From Dyella_D sp052115385 (lineage in GTDB: Bacteria > Pseudomonadota > Gammaproteobacteria > Xanthomonadales > Rhodanobacteraceae), in contig NZ_JBFRGP010000010.1 of the NCBI RefSeq assembly GCF_052115385.1, positions 86,284 through 150,283 on the forward strand: a DNA stretch of 64,000 nt, in the 5' to 3' direction. The position numbers and the translations under genes were made by a program. The notes beneath the pieces are model-generated. The model worked only from the letters and a program-made list of their open reading frames with translations, was not told where the DNA came from and did no database searches. Shown piece by piece: positions 25,052-33,018 of this stretch; the stretch's first letter is position 1, and the number at the start of each line of letters is the position of its first letter.

Positions 25052-25068
25052 CTGCGCCGAAGGCGCAG
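25052..25068 (-). other. Hairpin between methyltransferase and precursor genes
   Basis: CTGCGCC-GAA-GGCGCAG on the plus strand, which is CTGCGCC-UUC-GGCGCAG in the minus-strand transcript: a 7-base stem with a stable UUCG-like loop. It has no T-run, so it may moderate readthrough or protect the downstream precursor message, as is common where a precursor is needed in excess. The rest of the 177-base spacer shows no gene. Confidence 0.5.
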
Positions 25069-25130
25069 CGTACCGCCGGGTCACGCGGGGCGGTGTGCCC
25101 CGAAAAGCATAAGCGCGCGCCGTGTCGGCT

Positions 25131-25964
25131 TTATGCCAGCGCGCTCTCCTTGTCCAAGGCTTCCAGTCGTTCCTGCATGGCGAGATTGCGCTGCAAGGTC
25201 TGTGCCGGCGGCAGCACCACCGTCTCCTCGGAGGTCACCGGCACATGGGGCAGTTCGCGCAAGCTCACGCGGCGGATGCGCGGCTGTTCGATCGGCAGCG
25301 TCGCACCGCGGTAGATGATGACTTGGTGGTCGAGCGGGTAGTCGCGGCTGAGCAATTCCACCAGCAGCTCGCGGTACTTGGGCCCGGTGGTGAAGCGGCC
25401 CAGCGAGCGATCGCCGACCAGGCCCACCTGCCACAGCACCAGGTAACCGGCGTTGTCGATGCGGCGGTCGTAGAACAGCAGCTGGCTGGCTTCGAAATGC
25501 TGGCAGCCGTAGCGGCCCGGGTCGATGCCCAGATCCGCATACAGGCAGTCTTCGGCGGAGATGCCCGGCTCCATATGCGCCTGGAAACCTTCCGCGCGCG
25601 CCGTTTCGATCACCTTGTGCGGCGACCACGCAAAGATGCCCGGATGCCCATAGAACACGCCGCACACGCGCTTGCCGGCGCGCACCTCGGCCATCATCAC
25701 CTCGACCCATTCGCGATAGGTCTTCATGCGCGACTTGCCTTCGCGGTAGTACGGCTGAAGGCTGCGCACGTCCGAATGCATCCGCTGCAGCCACAGCTCC
25801 ACCACACCGTCGGAAAGCCCGGCGAACACCACGTCGGCCTGCTGGATATGGCTGCGCGCCAGCGGGGTGAGGTGGGAGCCGAGGGTCATCCCGAGACCGA
25901 CGCAGGCGAGGCTGCCGCGGCGCGGCTCCGGTTCGTTGGCGAGTAGTGAAGGCGAGGTCGGCAT
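25131..25964 (-). CDS. SonM-like alpha-N-methyltransferase (split borosin type, TP-methylase fold)
   Basis: 277 residues of the tetrapyrrole-methylase fold, from ATG 25964. It has the N-terminal SLACVGLGMTLGSHLTPLAR strand-loop that binds SAM, VFYGHPGIFA, the run MEPGISAEDCLYADLGIDPG, QHFEASQLLFYDR and a DHQVIIYRGATLPIEQPRI end. These follow, in order, the motifs of Shewanella SonM as I recall it, closer than to cobalamin or siroheme methylases. There are no cobalamin or heme genes nearby. SonM methylates backbone amides of a separate small protein; a fitting small gene lies 177 bases downstream. A plain TP-methylase of unknown role is the alternative. Confidence 0.82.
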   Translation of the reverse strand: MPTSPSLLANEPEPRRGSLACVGLGMTLGSHLTPLARSHIQQADVVFAGLSDGVVELWLQRMHSDVRSLQPYYREGKSRMKTYREWVEVMMAEVRAGKRVCGVFYGHPGIFAWSPHKVIETARAEGFQAHMEPGISAEDCLYADLGIDPGRYGCQHFEASQLLFYDRRIDNAGYLVLWQVGLVGDRSLGRFTTGPKYRELLVELLSRDYPLDHQVIIYRGATLPIEQPRIRRVSLRELPHVPVTSEETVVLPPAQTLQRNLAMQERLEALDKESALA

Positions 25965-26088
25965 CGCGTGATAGTAGGGCAGTTTTGTGAGCGGACGCAC
26001 ATCTTCATTTGTAAAAGAGAGGGGCGGGATGTGGGTCCGCGTCGCTGCATAAATCGCGGCTGGCGCGACGAGGCTTGGCACATCCCAT

Positions 26089-26124
26089 TTGCACCAGCCC
26101 AAAGCATTGTCCATGATGGTGCAA
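26089..26124. promoter_or_regulatory. NtrC-like inverted half-sites before ntrB
   Basis: TTGCACCA (26089-26096) and TGGTGCAA (26117-26124) are perfect 8-base inverted copies 20 bases apart. The half-site equals that of the glnA enhancer. The wide spacing differs from the classic dyad, so it could bind two dimers, or act as a hairpin. The second copy abuts the ntrB start codon, suggesting repression by NtrC. Confidence 0.5.
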
Positions 26125-27131
26125 TGGACACGGCATCCTGGCGCGCCTGGGCGGAACCGATGTCGACCGGGCTGGCCCTGGTCGACGCCGGACTGCGGGT
26201 GGTGTGGATCAATCCCGCCCTGGCGGAATGGCTGGATACCGGGCCGCGCAGCGCGGCCGGGCAACCGCTGGGCTTGCTGCTGCACGAGCCCGACTGGCTG
26301 GGCCAGGCCGAGCGTGCCTTGAGCGAACAACGCGCCGTGCAACTGCGCGGCGTGGCATTGCCCGCCGCACGCGGGCGCGAATGGCCAGCCGACGTCGCGC
26401 TGCAACCGGTGGATGGCGGCCTGCTGCTGGAGGTGCACGTGCTGGCCCCGGCCTCGCCGGGCGCCTCGCCGTTGTCGGCCACGCTGCGCGGCTTCGCGCA
26501 CGAGGTGAAGAACCCGCTGGCCGGTTTGCGCGGCGCGGCCCAGCTGCTGCAGCGGCGCGTGGCCGACGAAGACTTGAAGGCGCTGGCTGGCCTGGTCATC
26601 GCCGAGGCCGACCGGCTCGCCTCGCTGGCCAACCGGCTGCTGCATCACGACGGCGCGCCGCGGCTGGGGCCGGTGAACATCCATGAGCAGCTCGAATGGC
26701 TGACCGACCTGCTGCAGGCCGAGCCCGAGCCGCCGCTGCTACGCCACGACTACGACCCCAGCCTGCCCGACGTGAAGGGCGATGCCGAGCGCCTGCAGCA
26801 GATCCTGCTGAACCTGGCGCGCAATGCCATCGAAGCCGGTGCGCGCACGCTCGTCCTGCGTACGCGTGTCGAGCACGGCTTGCGCGTGGGCGAACGCATG
26901 TTGCGCACGGCGCTGCGCGTGGACGTGGCCGACGACGGCCCGGGCGTGCCTGCCTCGCTGCGCGACACCTTGTTCGAACCGCTGGTCTCCGGACGCGCCG
27001 ACGGCACGGGCCTGGGCCTGGCGCTGGCGCGCGAGATCGCACGCGAGCACGGCGGCGAGTTGCGCTACGCCAGCCGGCCGGGCGAGACGGTGTTTTCGCT
27101 GTACCTGCCGCTGGAGCGCACGCATGACTGA
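26124..27131 (+). CDS. glnL: Nitrogen sensor histidine kinase NtrB
   Basis: 335 residues from ATG 26124; the open frame begins earlier at 25968 but without motifs. A PAS domain occupies residues 12-105 (LALVDAGLRVVWINPALAEW). The H-box GFAHEVKNPLAGL has the phospho-acceptor His126. N-box (QILLNLARNAIEAGA), G1 (VADDGPGVP) and G2 (DGTGLGLALAREIAREHGG) complete the kinase. No membrane segment, as for NtrB. It phosphorylates NtrC under nitrogen limitation and dephosphorylates it when PII is bound. It overlaps ntrC by eight bases. Confidence 0.95.
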   Translation: MDTASWRAWAEPMSTGLALVDAGLRVVWINPALAEWLDTGPRSAAGQPLGLLLHEPDWLGQAERALSEQRAVQLRGVALPAARGREWPADVALQPVDGGLLLEVHVLAPASPGASPLSATLRGFAHEVKNPLAGLRGAAQLLQRRVADEDLKALAGLVIAEADRLASLANRLLHHDGAPRLGPVNIHEQLEWLTDLLQAEPEPPLLRHDYDPSLPDVKGDAERLQQILLNLARNAIEAGARTLVLRTRVEHGLRVGERMLRTALRVDVADDGPGVPASLRDTLFEPLVSGRADGTGLGLALAREIAREHGGELRYASRPGETVFSLYLPLERTHD

Positions 27132-28512
27132 TGAGATCTGGATCGCCGACGACGATCGCGGGGTGCGCTTCGTGCTGGCCGAGGCGCTGCGCGATGCAGG
27201 CCTGGCGGTACGCGAGTTCGGCGATGCCGAGTCGGTGCGCGAAGCGCTGCGCGATGCGCGCCCGGCCTTGTTGCTCACGGATGTACGCATGCCGGGTGAA
27301 GACGGCCTCGCACTGATCAACGATCTGAAGGCGCGCGGGATTGGGCCGGTGATCGTGATGAGCGCCTTTACCGACGTGGCGACCACCGCCGCGGCCTATC
27401 GCGCCGGCGCGGCCGACTACCTGGCCAAGCCGTTCGACCTGGACCAGGCCGTGGCCTCGGTGCAGCGCGCACTCGCCGACGTACCCGCGGCCGCCGCGCC
27501 GCCGCCTGCACCGGTCGTACCCGCGCATGCGCTGCTCGGCGAAAGCGTGGCGATGCGCGAAGTGTTCCGCCTGATCGGTCGCATCGCGGCGAGCGACCTC
27601 AATGTGCTGATCACCGGCGAAACCGGTACCGGCAAGGAACTGGTGGCGCGCGCCCTGCACGAGGAAAGCGCGCGGCGCGAGCGCCCCTTCCTGGCGCTCA
27701 ACACCGCCGCCATTCCCAGCGAGCTGCTGGAGAGCGAGCTGTTCGGCCACGAGGCCGGCGCGTTCACCGGCGCCACGCGCCGCTACGCCGGGCGTTTCGA
27801 GCAGGCCGAGGGCGGCACGCTGTTCCTGGACGAGATCGGCGACATGCCGCTGGCGCTGCAGACGCGCCTGCTGCGCGTGCTGGCGGGTGGTGAGTTCTAT
27901 CGGGTGGGTGGACGCGAATTGATCCGCGGCCAGGTGCGCATCGTGGCGGCCACGCATCAGGATCTGGATGCGCGCGTCGCGGCCGGCCTGTTCCGCGCTG
28001 ACCTCAAGCATCGGCTGGACGTGGTGCGCATCGAGTTGCCGCCCTTGCGCCAGCGGCGCGCGGATATCCCGCTGCTGGCCCAGCATTTTCTCGCCGCCGC
28101 AGCGCGCGAACTGAAACTGCCGCCGAAGCGTTTTTCCAAGGCTGCATTGAAGGCGGTGGCGCAGCGCGATTTTCCCGGCAACGTACGCGAGCTGGAGAAC
28201 CTGTGCCGTCGCCTTGCGGTGATCGCGCCGGGCGCGGAAATCCTGCCGGCCGATCTTGGCGGCACGCCCGCCGTGCCCGCGCTGGGTGACTGGACCGATG
28301 CCTTGCGCGAATGGGCCGCGCAGGCGCTGACCGATGGCGAGAGCGAGATCCATGCGCGAGCCCGCGATGCGATGGATCACACCTTGATGCAGGCCGCGCT
28401 GGCCGTGCACGGCGGGCATCGGCAGAACGCGGCGGCGGCGCTCGGTGTCGGGCGCAATACCTTGACGCGCAAGCTCGGCGCGTCGCGCACACGGCGGCCG
28501 TCGCGGCCTTGA
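27124..28512 (+). CDS. glnG: Nitrogen response regulator NtrC
   Basis: 462 residues. Receiver domain with phospho-acceptor Asp53 (LLTDVRMPGEDG) and Lys102 (AKPFD). AAA+ domain with Walker A GETGTGK (165-171) and the sigma-54 contact loop GAFTGA (212-217). C-terminal Fis-type helix-turn-helix (HRQNAAAALGVGRNTLTRKL). Full NtrC length. It should oligomerise on phosphorylation and open the sigma-54 promoter of glnA at 4709. Start ATG 27124 overlaps ntrB. Confidence 0.96.
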   Translation: MTDEIWIADDDRGVRFVLAEALRDAGLAVREFGDAESVREALRDARPALLLTDVRMPGEDGLALINDLKARGIGPVIVMSAFTDVATTAAAYRAGAADYLAKPFDLDQAVASVQRALADVPAAAAPPPAPVVPAHALLGESVAMREVFRLIGRIAASDLNVLITGETGTGKELVARALHEESARRERPFLALNTAAIPSELLESELFGHEAGAFTGATRRYAGRFEQAEGGTLFLDEIGDMPLALQTRLLRVLAGGEFYRVGGRELIRGQVRIVAATHQDLDARVAAGLFRADLKHRLDVVRIELPPLRQRRADIPLLAQHFLAAAARELKLPPKRFSKAALKAVAQRDFPGNVRELENLCRRLAVIAPGAEILPADLGGTPAVPALGDWTDALREWAAQALTDGESEIHARARDAMDHTLMQAALAVHGGHRQNAAAALGVGRNTLTRKLGASRTRRPSRP

Positions 28513-28541
28513 GCACTCACGAACACAGCGGAGCTTCAAGC

Positions 28542-29012
28542 ATGTCACTCACTGTCCGGGCCGCCGAACGCGGCGATATCCAGCACATCGCCCGCTGGAA
28601 CGAGGCGATGGCGTGGGAGACCGAGCAAAAGCGCCTGGACCCTGACGTGCTCGCGCGCGGCGTGGCGGCGGTATTCGACGAACCGCGGCGCGGTTTCTAC
28701 CTGGTGGCCGAGCGCGAGGGCGAGCCAGTCGGTTGCCTGCTGGTGACGTATGAGTGGAGCGACTGGCGCTGCGGGGATTTCTTCTGGATCCAGAGCGTGT
28801 ACGTGGTCGAGCAGGCACGGCGCGGCGGGGCGTTTCGGGCGATGTACGAAGCTGTCGCGCAACGTGCGCGTGAAGCCGGCGCGGTCGGCGTGCGTCTGTA
28901 TGTCGAGACCGAGAACGAGCGTGCGCAGCGGACGTATGCCGGGCTCGGCATGGAGCGCTGTCACTACTTCATGTACGAGGCGGCGTTCCAGGCATCGAAC
29001 CGACCGGCGTAG
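28542..29012 (+). CDS. GNAT-family N-acetyltransferase
   Basis: 156 residues from ATG 28542, 29 bases after ntrC. It shows the GNAT fold: an N-terminal TVRAAERGDIQHIARWN, the strand CLLVTYEWSDWRCGDFFWIQ and SVYVVEQARRGGAFRAMYEA (the Q/R-x-x-G-x-G/A acetyl-CoA loop as RRGGAF), then RLYVETENERAQRTYAGLGM. Acetyl-CoA dependent transfer to an amine is likely; substrate unknown. The family repeat at 29008-29101 begins at its stop codon. Confidence 0.88.
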   Translation: MSLTVRAAERGDIQHIARWNEAMAWETEQKRLDPDVLARGVAAVFDEPRRGFYLVAEREGEPVGCLLVTYEWSDWRCGDFFWIQSVYVVEQARRGGAFRAMYEAVAQRAREAGAVGVRLYVETENERAQRTYAGLGMERCHYFMYEAAFQASNRPA

Positions 29013-29101
29013 GTTGGGGTGAGCCGCAGGCGAACCCCAACATCACCACGTTCAACCGTATCGCATCGTTGGGGTTCGCCTGCGGCTCACCCCAACCTAC
29101 G
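29008..29101. repeat. Dispersed palindromic repeat, family 1, copy 2
   Basis: 33-base perfect arms (29008-29040 and 29069-29101) with a 28-base loop. Arm core AGGTTGGGGTGAGCC as in copy 1 at 4461-4538; the two copies differ by one base in the arm centre (GCAGG versus GGAGG), changed on both sides so the pairing is kept. Sits between convergent genes. Confidence 0.92.
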
Positions 29102-29122
29102 TCGTGCGCTGGTTCTGGGATG

Positions 29123-31600
29123 TCAGGCGGAGACCAGCAACCGCTCGAACTCCACCGCCGGCATCGGCGCCCCGTACAAGAAACCCTGCAGCAACCGGCA
29201 ACCGGCCTGGCGCAGATAATCCGCCTGCTCCGGTGTCTCCACGCCTTCGGCCACCACGCTCATCTCCAGGCTTTGCGCCATGGTGATGATCGCATCGGCG
29301 ATCGCCGCGCTGTCCGTATCCGTGGCCACGTCGCGCACGAACGCACGCGGGATCTTCAGCACGTCGATGGGAAAGTGCTTGAGGTAGGACAGGCTGCTAT
29401 AGCCCGTGCCGAAATCGTCCAGCGCCAGGCTCACGCCCAGTTCCTTCAGCTGCTGCATCAGCGCGCGGCTGTGGTCGCCGCCGGACATCACCATGCGCTC
29501 GGTCAGCTCCAGCTCGATCATGCCCGGCGGCAGATCGCTTTCGCGCAGCATGTCGCGCAGCGCGTCGTGGAAGCCCGGCTGCAGGAACTGTGGCGGCGCC
29601 ACGTTCACCGCGATCGACACGCTACGCCCGGAGCGATGCCACACGGCGGCCTGCTGGCAGGCCTGCTGCAACGCCCAGCGGCCCAGCGGGCCGATCAGGC
29701 CGCTTTCCTCCGCCACCGGCACGAACTGGTCGGGGCGGTAGACGTCGTGGCCGTCGACCTGCCAGCGCAGCAGCGCCTCGGCCCCGACGACTACGCCGGT
29801 AAGCGCGTCGACCTTGGGCTGGTAGTGCAGTTGCAGGTCGCCGCGGCGCATGGCGGTGCGCAGGTCGCGCTCGATGCGCATCTGCGCGGCCGGCCGCTCG
29901 GTCATCGCCGCGGTGAACAGCCGGTAGCTGTTGCGGCCCTGCATCTTGGCCTCGTACATGGCGGTGTCGGCGTGGCGGATCAGTGCTTCGGCGTCGTCGG
30001 CATCGTCCGGGTACAGGCTGATGCCGGCGCTGAAACTCAAGGCCAGCTCGGCCAGTTCGTGCGGCGGATGCTCGTGCCAGCGGCGCATCAGCAGTTCGCA
30101 GGTCTTGGCTGCGTCGGCGGAGCTGTCCACGTGCGGCAGCACCACCATGAACTCGTCGCCGGCGGTGCGGCTGACGATATGGTCGCCGCCGAGCAGGCCG
30201 CGCAGATGCGCGGCGAACAGGCGCAGCAGCTGGTCGCCGGTCTGGTGGCCGAGCGAATCGTTGACGTGCTTGAAGTGATCCAGGTTGATGAAGATCAGCG
30301 CGGCGCGCCCGTGCCGGCGCCGCGCCGCGGCGATCACCTGGGCCAGCCGTGCCTGCAACAGGTGTCGATTGGGCAGGCCGGTCAGCGTGTCGTGCTGGGC
30401 CATGTGCGCCATCTTCAGCACCAGCGCGCGGGTGGCGCTGACGTCGTGGAACACCAGCACGCCGCCGATCACGTTGCCGGCGTGGTCGTGGATGGACGCG
30501 GCCGAATCCTCGATCGGCGTGCGGAAGCCGTTGCGGTGCACCAGCATGGCGTTGCCGCGCAGCTCGACGATGGTGTCGCGGCCGATCGCCTCGCGCAGCG
30601 GGTTGCGCAGCAGTTCGTCGTTGTCGCCATCGAGCAGGCGGAACACGTCCTCGATCGAGCGGCTCAGCGCCTCGGCGTGGCTCCAGCCGGTCATCGCCTC
30701 GGCGATGGGGTTGAGCGAGGTCACGCGCAGCTGCAGGTCGGTGGTGATCACCGCATCGCCGATCGAGCGCAGGGTGACCTCGGCCAGCTCGCGCTCGCGG
30801 AACAGCGCTTCTTCGTAGGCCTTGCGCTGGCTGATGTCCTGGATCTGCGCCACCGCGTGGAACGGCGTGCCGTCCGGTGCGCGCACCAGCGACACGGTCA
30901 GCAGCACGTGCACCACATGGCCGTCGCGGTGGAAGTAGCGCTTCTCCAGCTGATAGGAATCGCGCTTGCCCTCCATCAGCTCGGTGGCCAGCTCGAAGCT
31001 CTTGGCCACGTCGTCCGGGTGGGTGATGTCGCGGATATTGAGCTGCAGCAGTTCCGGCTCGCGATAGCCGAGCATCTGGCACAGCGCGGCGTTGACGCGC
31101 AGCAGGCGGCCGTCCGGCGCGACCAGGCCCATGCCGATGGCGGCGTGCTGGAAGGCGCCGAAGAAGCGCTGCTCGCTCTCGCGCAGGCGGGTTTCCAGCG
31201 CGTGGCGTTCGGTGATGTCGATCAGCACGATGAAGATGCCGCAGACGCCGCCGTCGGCGTCGTAGTCCGGCTGGAAGCTGCCGTGCACGTAGCAGCGCGA
31301 CTGGCCGGCGAACATCTCGCCTTCGTACACGGAAGGGTGGCCGCGCAAGGCTTCTTCGAGGCAGGGGCCGGTGCGTTGCAGGCTGGCTTCGTCCAGCACT
31401 TCGGCGACGTGGCGGCCGTGCAGCTGGGCCGGATCCACCCCCAGCCAGGACTGGTGCGCCGCGTTCGCGAAGCGGATGCGCAGCTCGCGGTCGATGTAGG
31501 CGATCAGCGCCGGGGCGCCATGCACGACACGAACGGCCCAATCAGGCTCGGACGAGGCCGGCCCGGTCGGTCGATCGGGTTCGATCCGTTGCATGCCCAT
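29123..31600 (-). CDS. PAS-GGDEF-EAL cyclic di-GMP phosphodiesterase
   Basis: 825 residues from ATG 31600 (ATG 31642 is in frame). Three PAS domains (about 25-130, 140-255, 265-385: IAYIDRELRIRFANAAHQSW, AIGMGLVAPDGRLLRVNAAL, GDAVITTDLQLRVTSLNPIA) lead to a GGDEF domain whose loop is RTAGDEF, one residue off consensus, and an EAL domain with AEALLRW, ELTERMVM, LDDFGTGYSSL and VAEGVET, all catalytic elements present. No membrane segment. The EAL part should hydrolyse cyclic di-GMP; the GGDEF part may be weak or only regulatory. Confidence 0.93.
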   Translation of the reverse strand: MGMQRIEPDRPTGPASSEPDWAVRVVHGAPALIAYIDRELRIRFANAAHQSWLGVDPAQLHGRHVAEVLDEASLQRTGPCLEEALRGHPSVYEGEMFAGQSRCYVHGSFQPDYDADGGVCGIFIVLIDITERHALETRLRESEQRFFGAFQHAAIGMGLVAPDGRLLRVNAALCQMLGYREPELLQLNIRDITHPDDVAKSFELATELMEGKRDSYQLEKRYFHRDGHVVHVLLTVSLVRAPDGTPFHAVAQIQDISQRKAYEEALFRERELAEVTLRSIGDAVITTDLQLRVTSLNPIAEAMTGWSHAEALSRSIEDVFRLLDGDNDELLRNPLREAIGRDTIVELRGNAMLVHRNGFRTPIEDSAASIHDHAGNVIGGVLVFHDVSATRALVLKMAHMAQHDTLTGLPNRHLLQARLAQVIAAARRRHGRAALIFINLDHFKHVNDSLGHQTGDQLLRLFAAHLRGLLGGDHIVSRTAGDEFMVVLPHVDSSADAAKTCELLMRRWHEHPPHELAELALSFSAGISLYPDDADDAEALIRHADTAMYEAKMQGRNSYRLFTAAMTERPAAQMRIERDLRTAMRRGDLQLHYQPKVDALTGVVVGAEALLRWQVDGHDVYRPDQFVPVAEESGLIGPLGRWALQQACQQAAVWHRSGRSVSIAVNVAPPQFLQPGFHDALRDMLRESDLPPGMIELELTERMVMSGGDHSRALMQQLKELGVSLALDDFGTGYSSLSYLKHFPIDVLKIPRAFVRDVATDTDSAAIADAIITMAQSLEMSVVAEGVETPEQADYLRQAGCRLLQGFLYGAPMPAVEFERLLVSA

Positions 31601-31742
31601 ACCGCCCGTCCATCCACCCCTGTAGGACGCTACAGATCGCATGATGCGCCAAGTCGCGGCAGGTGGGCAGTAGGTGAAGACCACCGCGAGGTGAAGGAAA
31701 TGTCTACGCGGCCGTGCGTGCCGAGCCTGGTCTTGCGGCGCG

Positions 31743-32921
31743 TCAGTGCAGCGCTTCGAGCGGTGCGCCGAGGCGGCCGGACTCATCCAGCACGATGCGG
31801 CCCAGCGCGTGCAGCTCGGCGGGGATGCCGCTGCGCTCGGCCAGTGCGGCGACCAGCGGACCCAGTGCCCGCGGCTGCAGCGGATAGCCGTTGGCCAGCA
31901 CGCGTGCGCGGCCATTCTCGCCGCGCTGGGCGAGAGTCACCGCGACCACGCCCAGGCCTGGCGCTTCGTGCGCATGCAGGCGCGCCTCGCCGTAGGCCGG
32001 ATCGAGCGGGTCGAACACTTCCAATAGATAACCGGGCTCGGCCGCGGTGGCGGTGGCCTCGCGGGAGTCCAGCGCCTGAGCGATGCGATGGGCGTCGAGC
32101 AGGGCGGCGTACTGGCGCAGTTCGAACACGATGCCGGCCAGCTCGTGCGGGCGCTGCCCAAGCTCCATGGGGGTGGCATCGATCGCCTGCGCGGCGGCCC
32201 AGTCGCTGGGCGACTGGATCCACACCTTGCCCTCGGCATAGCGCAGCGCCAGGCCGCGGGCGCTGAGCGTGGCTTCCTCGCGGTACGGCGTCAGCAGCGC
32301 GCATTCCAGCAGGGACCACAGCGCGGCGAGGTTGACGTGCTCGTACTGCACGCAGGTCATCGCCAGCAGGTCGTTGCGGCTGAGGTAGCGCACATGTTCC
32401 AGGCGCACGCCCAGGGCGCGCATCAGCCAGTCCGAGGTGCGCGCGCCGGCTTCGCCGCGGCCGACCAGTTCCACTTCCAGGCGCTCGGCCAGCTCCTCGG
32501 CCAGCGCTTCGGGCGCAAGCAGGCTCAGCGGCAGCAGGCGCAGCGGGCCGTCAGCGTAGATGCGTTCCGGTTCCAGCGGCTGGGCCGGCATGTGGCCTTC
32601 GTGGGTGCCGAACGCGACCACGTTATCCAGATGGCCGCGCGGCACGCGGCGGGCCAGTTCGTCCAGGGTGGCCCATACGGGGAAACCCGGGCGCAGCAGT
32701 TCCACCGCGTCGAACAGCGCGCCGGCCACGGCCAGCCGGCCTTGCGCCACCTGCGGCACCAGCGCGTGCAGATCGGTGGCGGCCAGCGCCGCCAGTTCCG
32801 CCGCCTCGTCGCGGCCCAGGGTCAGGCGGTCCGGCGTTTCGCCGGGCGACAGCTCCAGCGCCAGCACGATGGGCAGGGCGACCAGCGACGAGGCTTCCAC
32901 GTGGGCGAATCCGAACGGCAA
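31743..32921 (-). CDS. Conserved-looking hypothetical protein, 392 residues
   Basis: No family recognised. The product is leucine- and alanine-rich, without a signal peptide or membrane helix. Notable features are repeated LAEELAERLEVELVGRGEAG-type helices and a C-terminal part with VRLANGYPLQPRALG-like order. The frame has strong third-position GC bias, supporting a real gene. It is divergent from the thiolase gene with 97 bases between. Function open. Confidence 0.7.
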   Translation of the reverse strand: MPFGFAHVEASSLVALPIVLALELSPGETPDRLTLGRDEAAELAALAATDLHALVPQVAQGRLAVAGALFDAVELLRPGFPVWATLDELARRVPRGHLDNVVAFGTHEGHMPAQPLEPERIYADGPLRLLPLSLLAPEALAEELAERLEVELVGRGEAGARTSDWLMRALGVRLEHVRYLSRNDLLAMTCVQYEHVNLAALWSLLECALLTPYREEATLSARGLALRYAEGKVWIQSPSDWAAAQAIDATPMELGQRPHELAGIVFELRQYAALLDAHRIAQALDSREATATAAEPGYLLEVFDPLDPAYGEARLHAHEAPGLGVVAVTLAQRGENGRARVLANGYPLQPRALGPLVAALAERSGIPAELHALGRIVLDESGRLGAPLEALH

Positions 32922-33018
32922 AGAACCGGAAGTCTAGCACCGGCTTAACACGGGCTTTCGCCAGCTGGCACGGCGGGTTAGCCTTGAACGCTCGGCCCGG
33001 CTGGAATCTTCTAAGCAC

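Noticed and set aside
25131..25964. Cobalamin or siroheme methyltransferase
   Set aside because: The fold agrees, but the motif order fits SonM-type enzymes and there are no cobalamin or heme genes nearby.
26076..26092. TTGGCACATCCC...TTTGC before ntrB as a sigma-54 promoter
   Set aside because: The GG and GC pairs are 12 bases apart instead of 10, so it does not fit the strict spacing.
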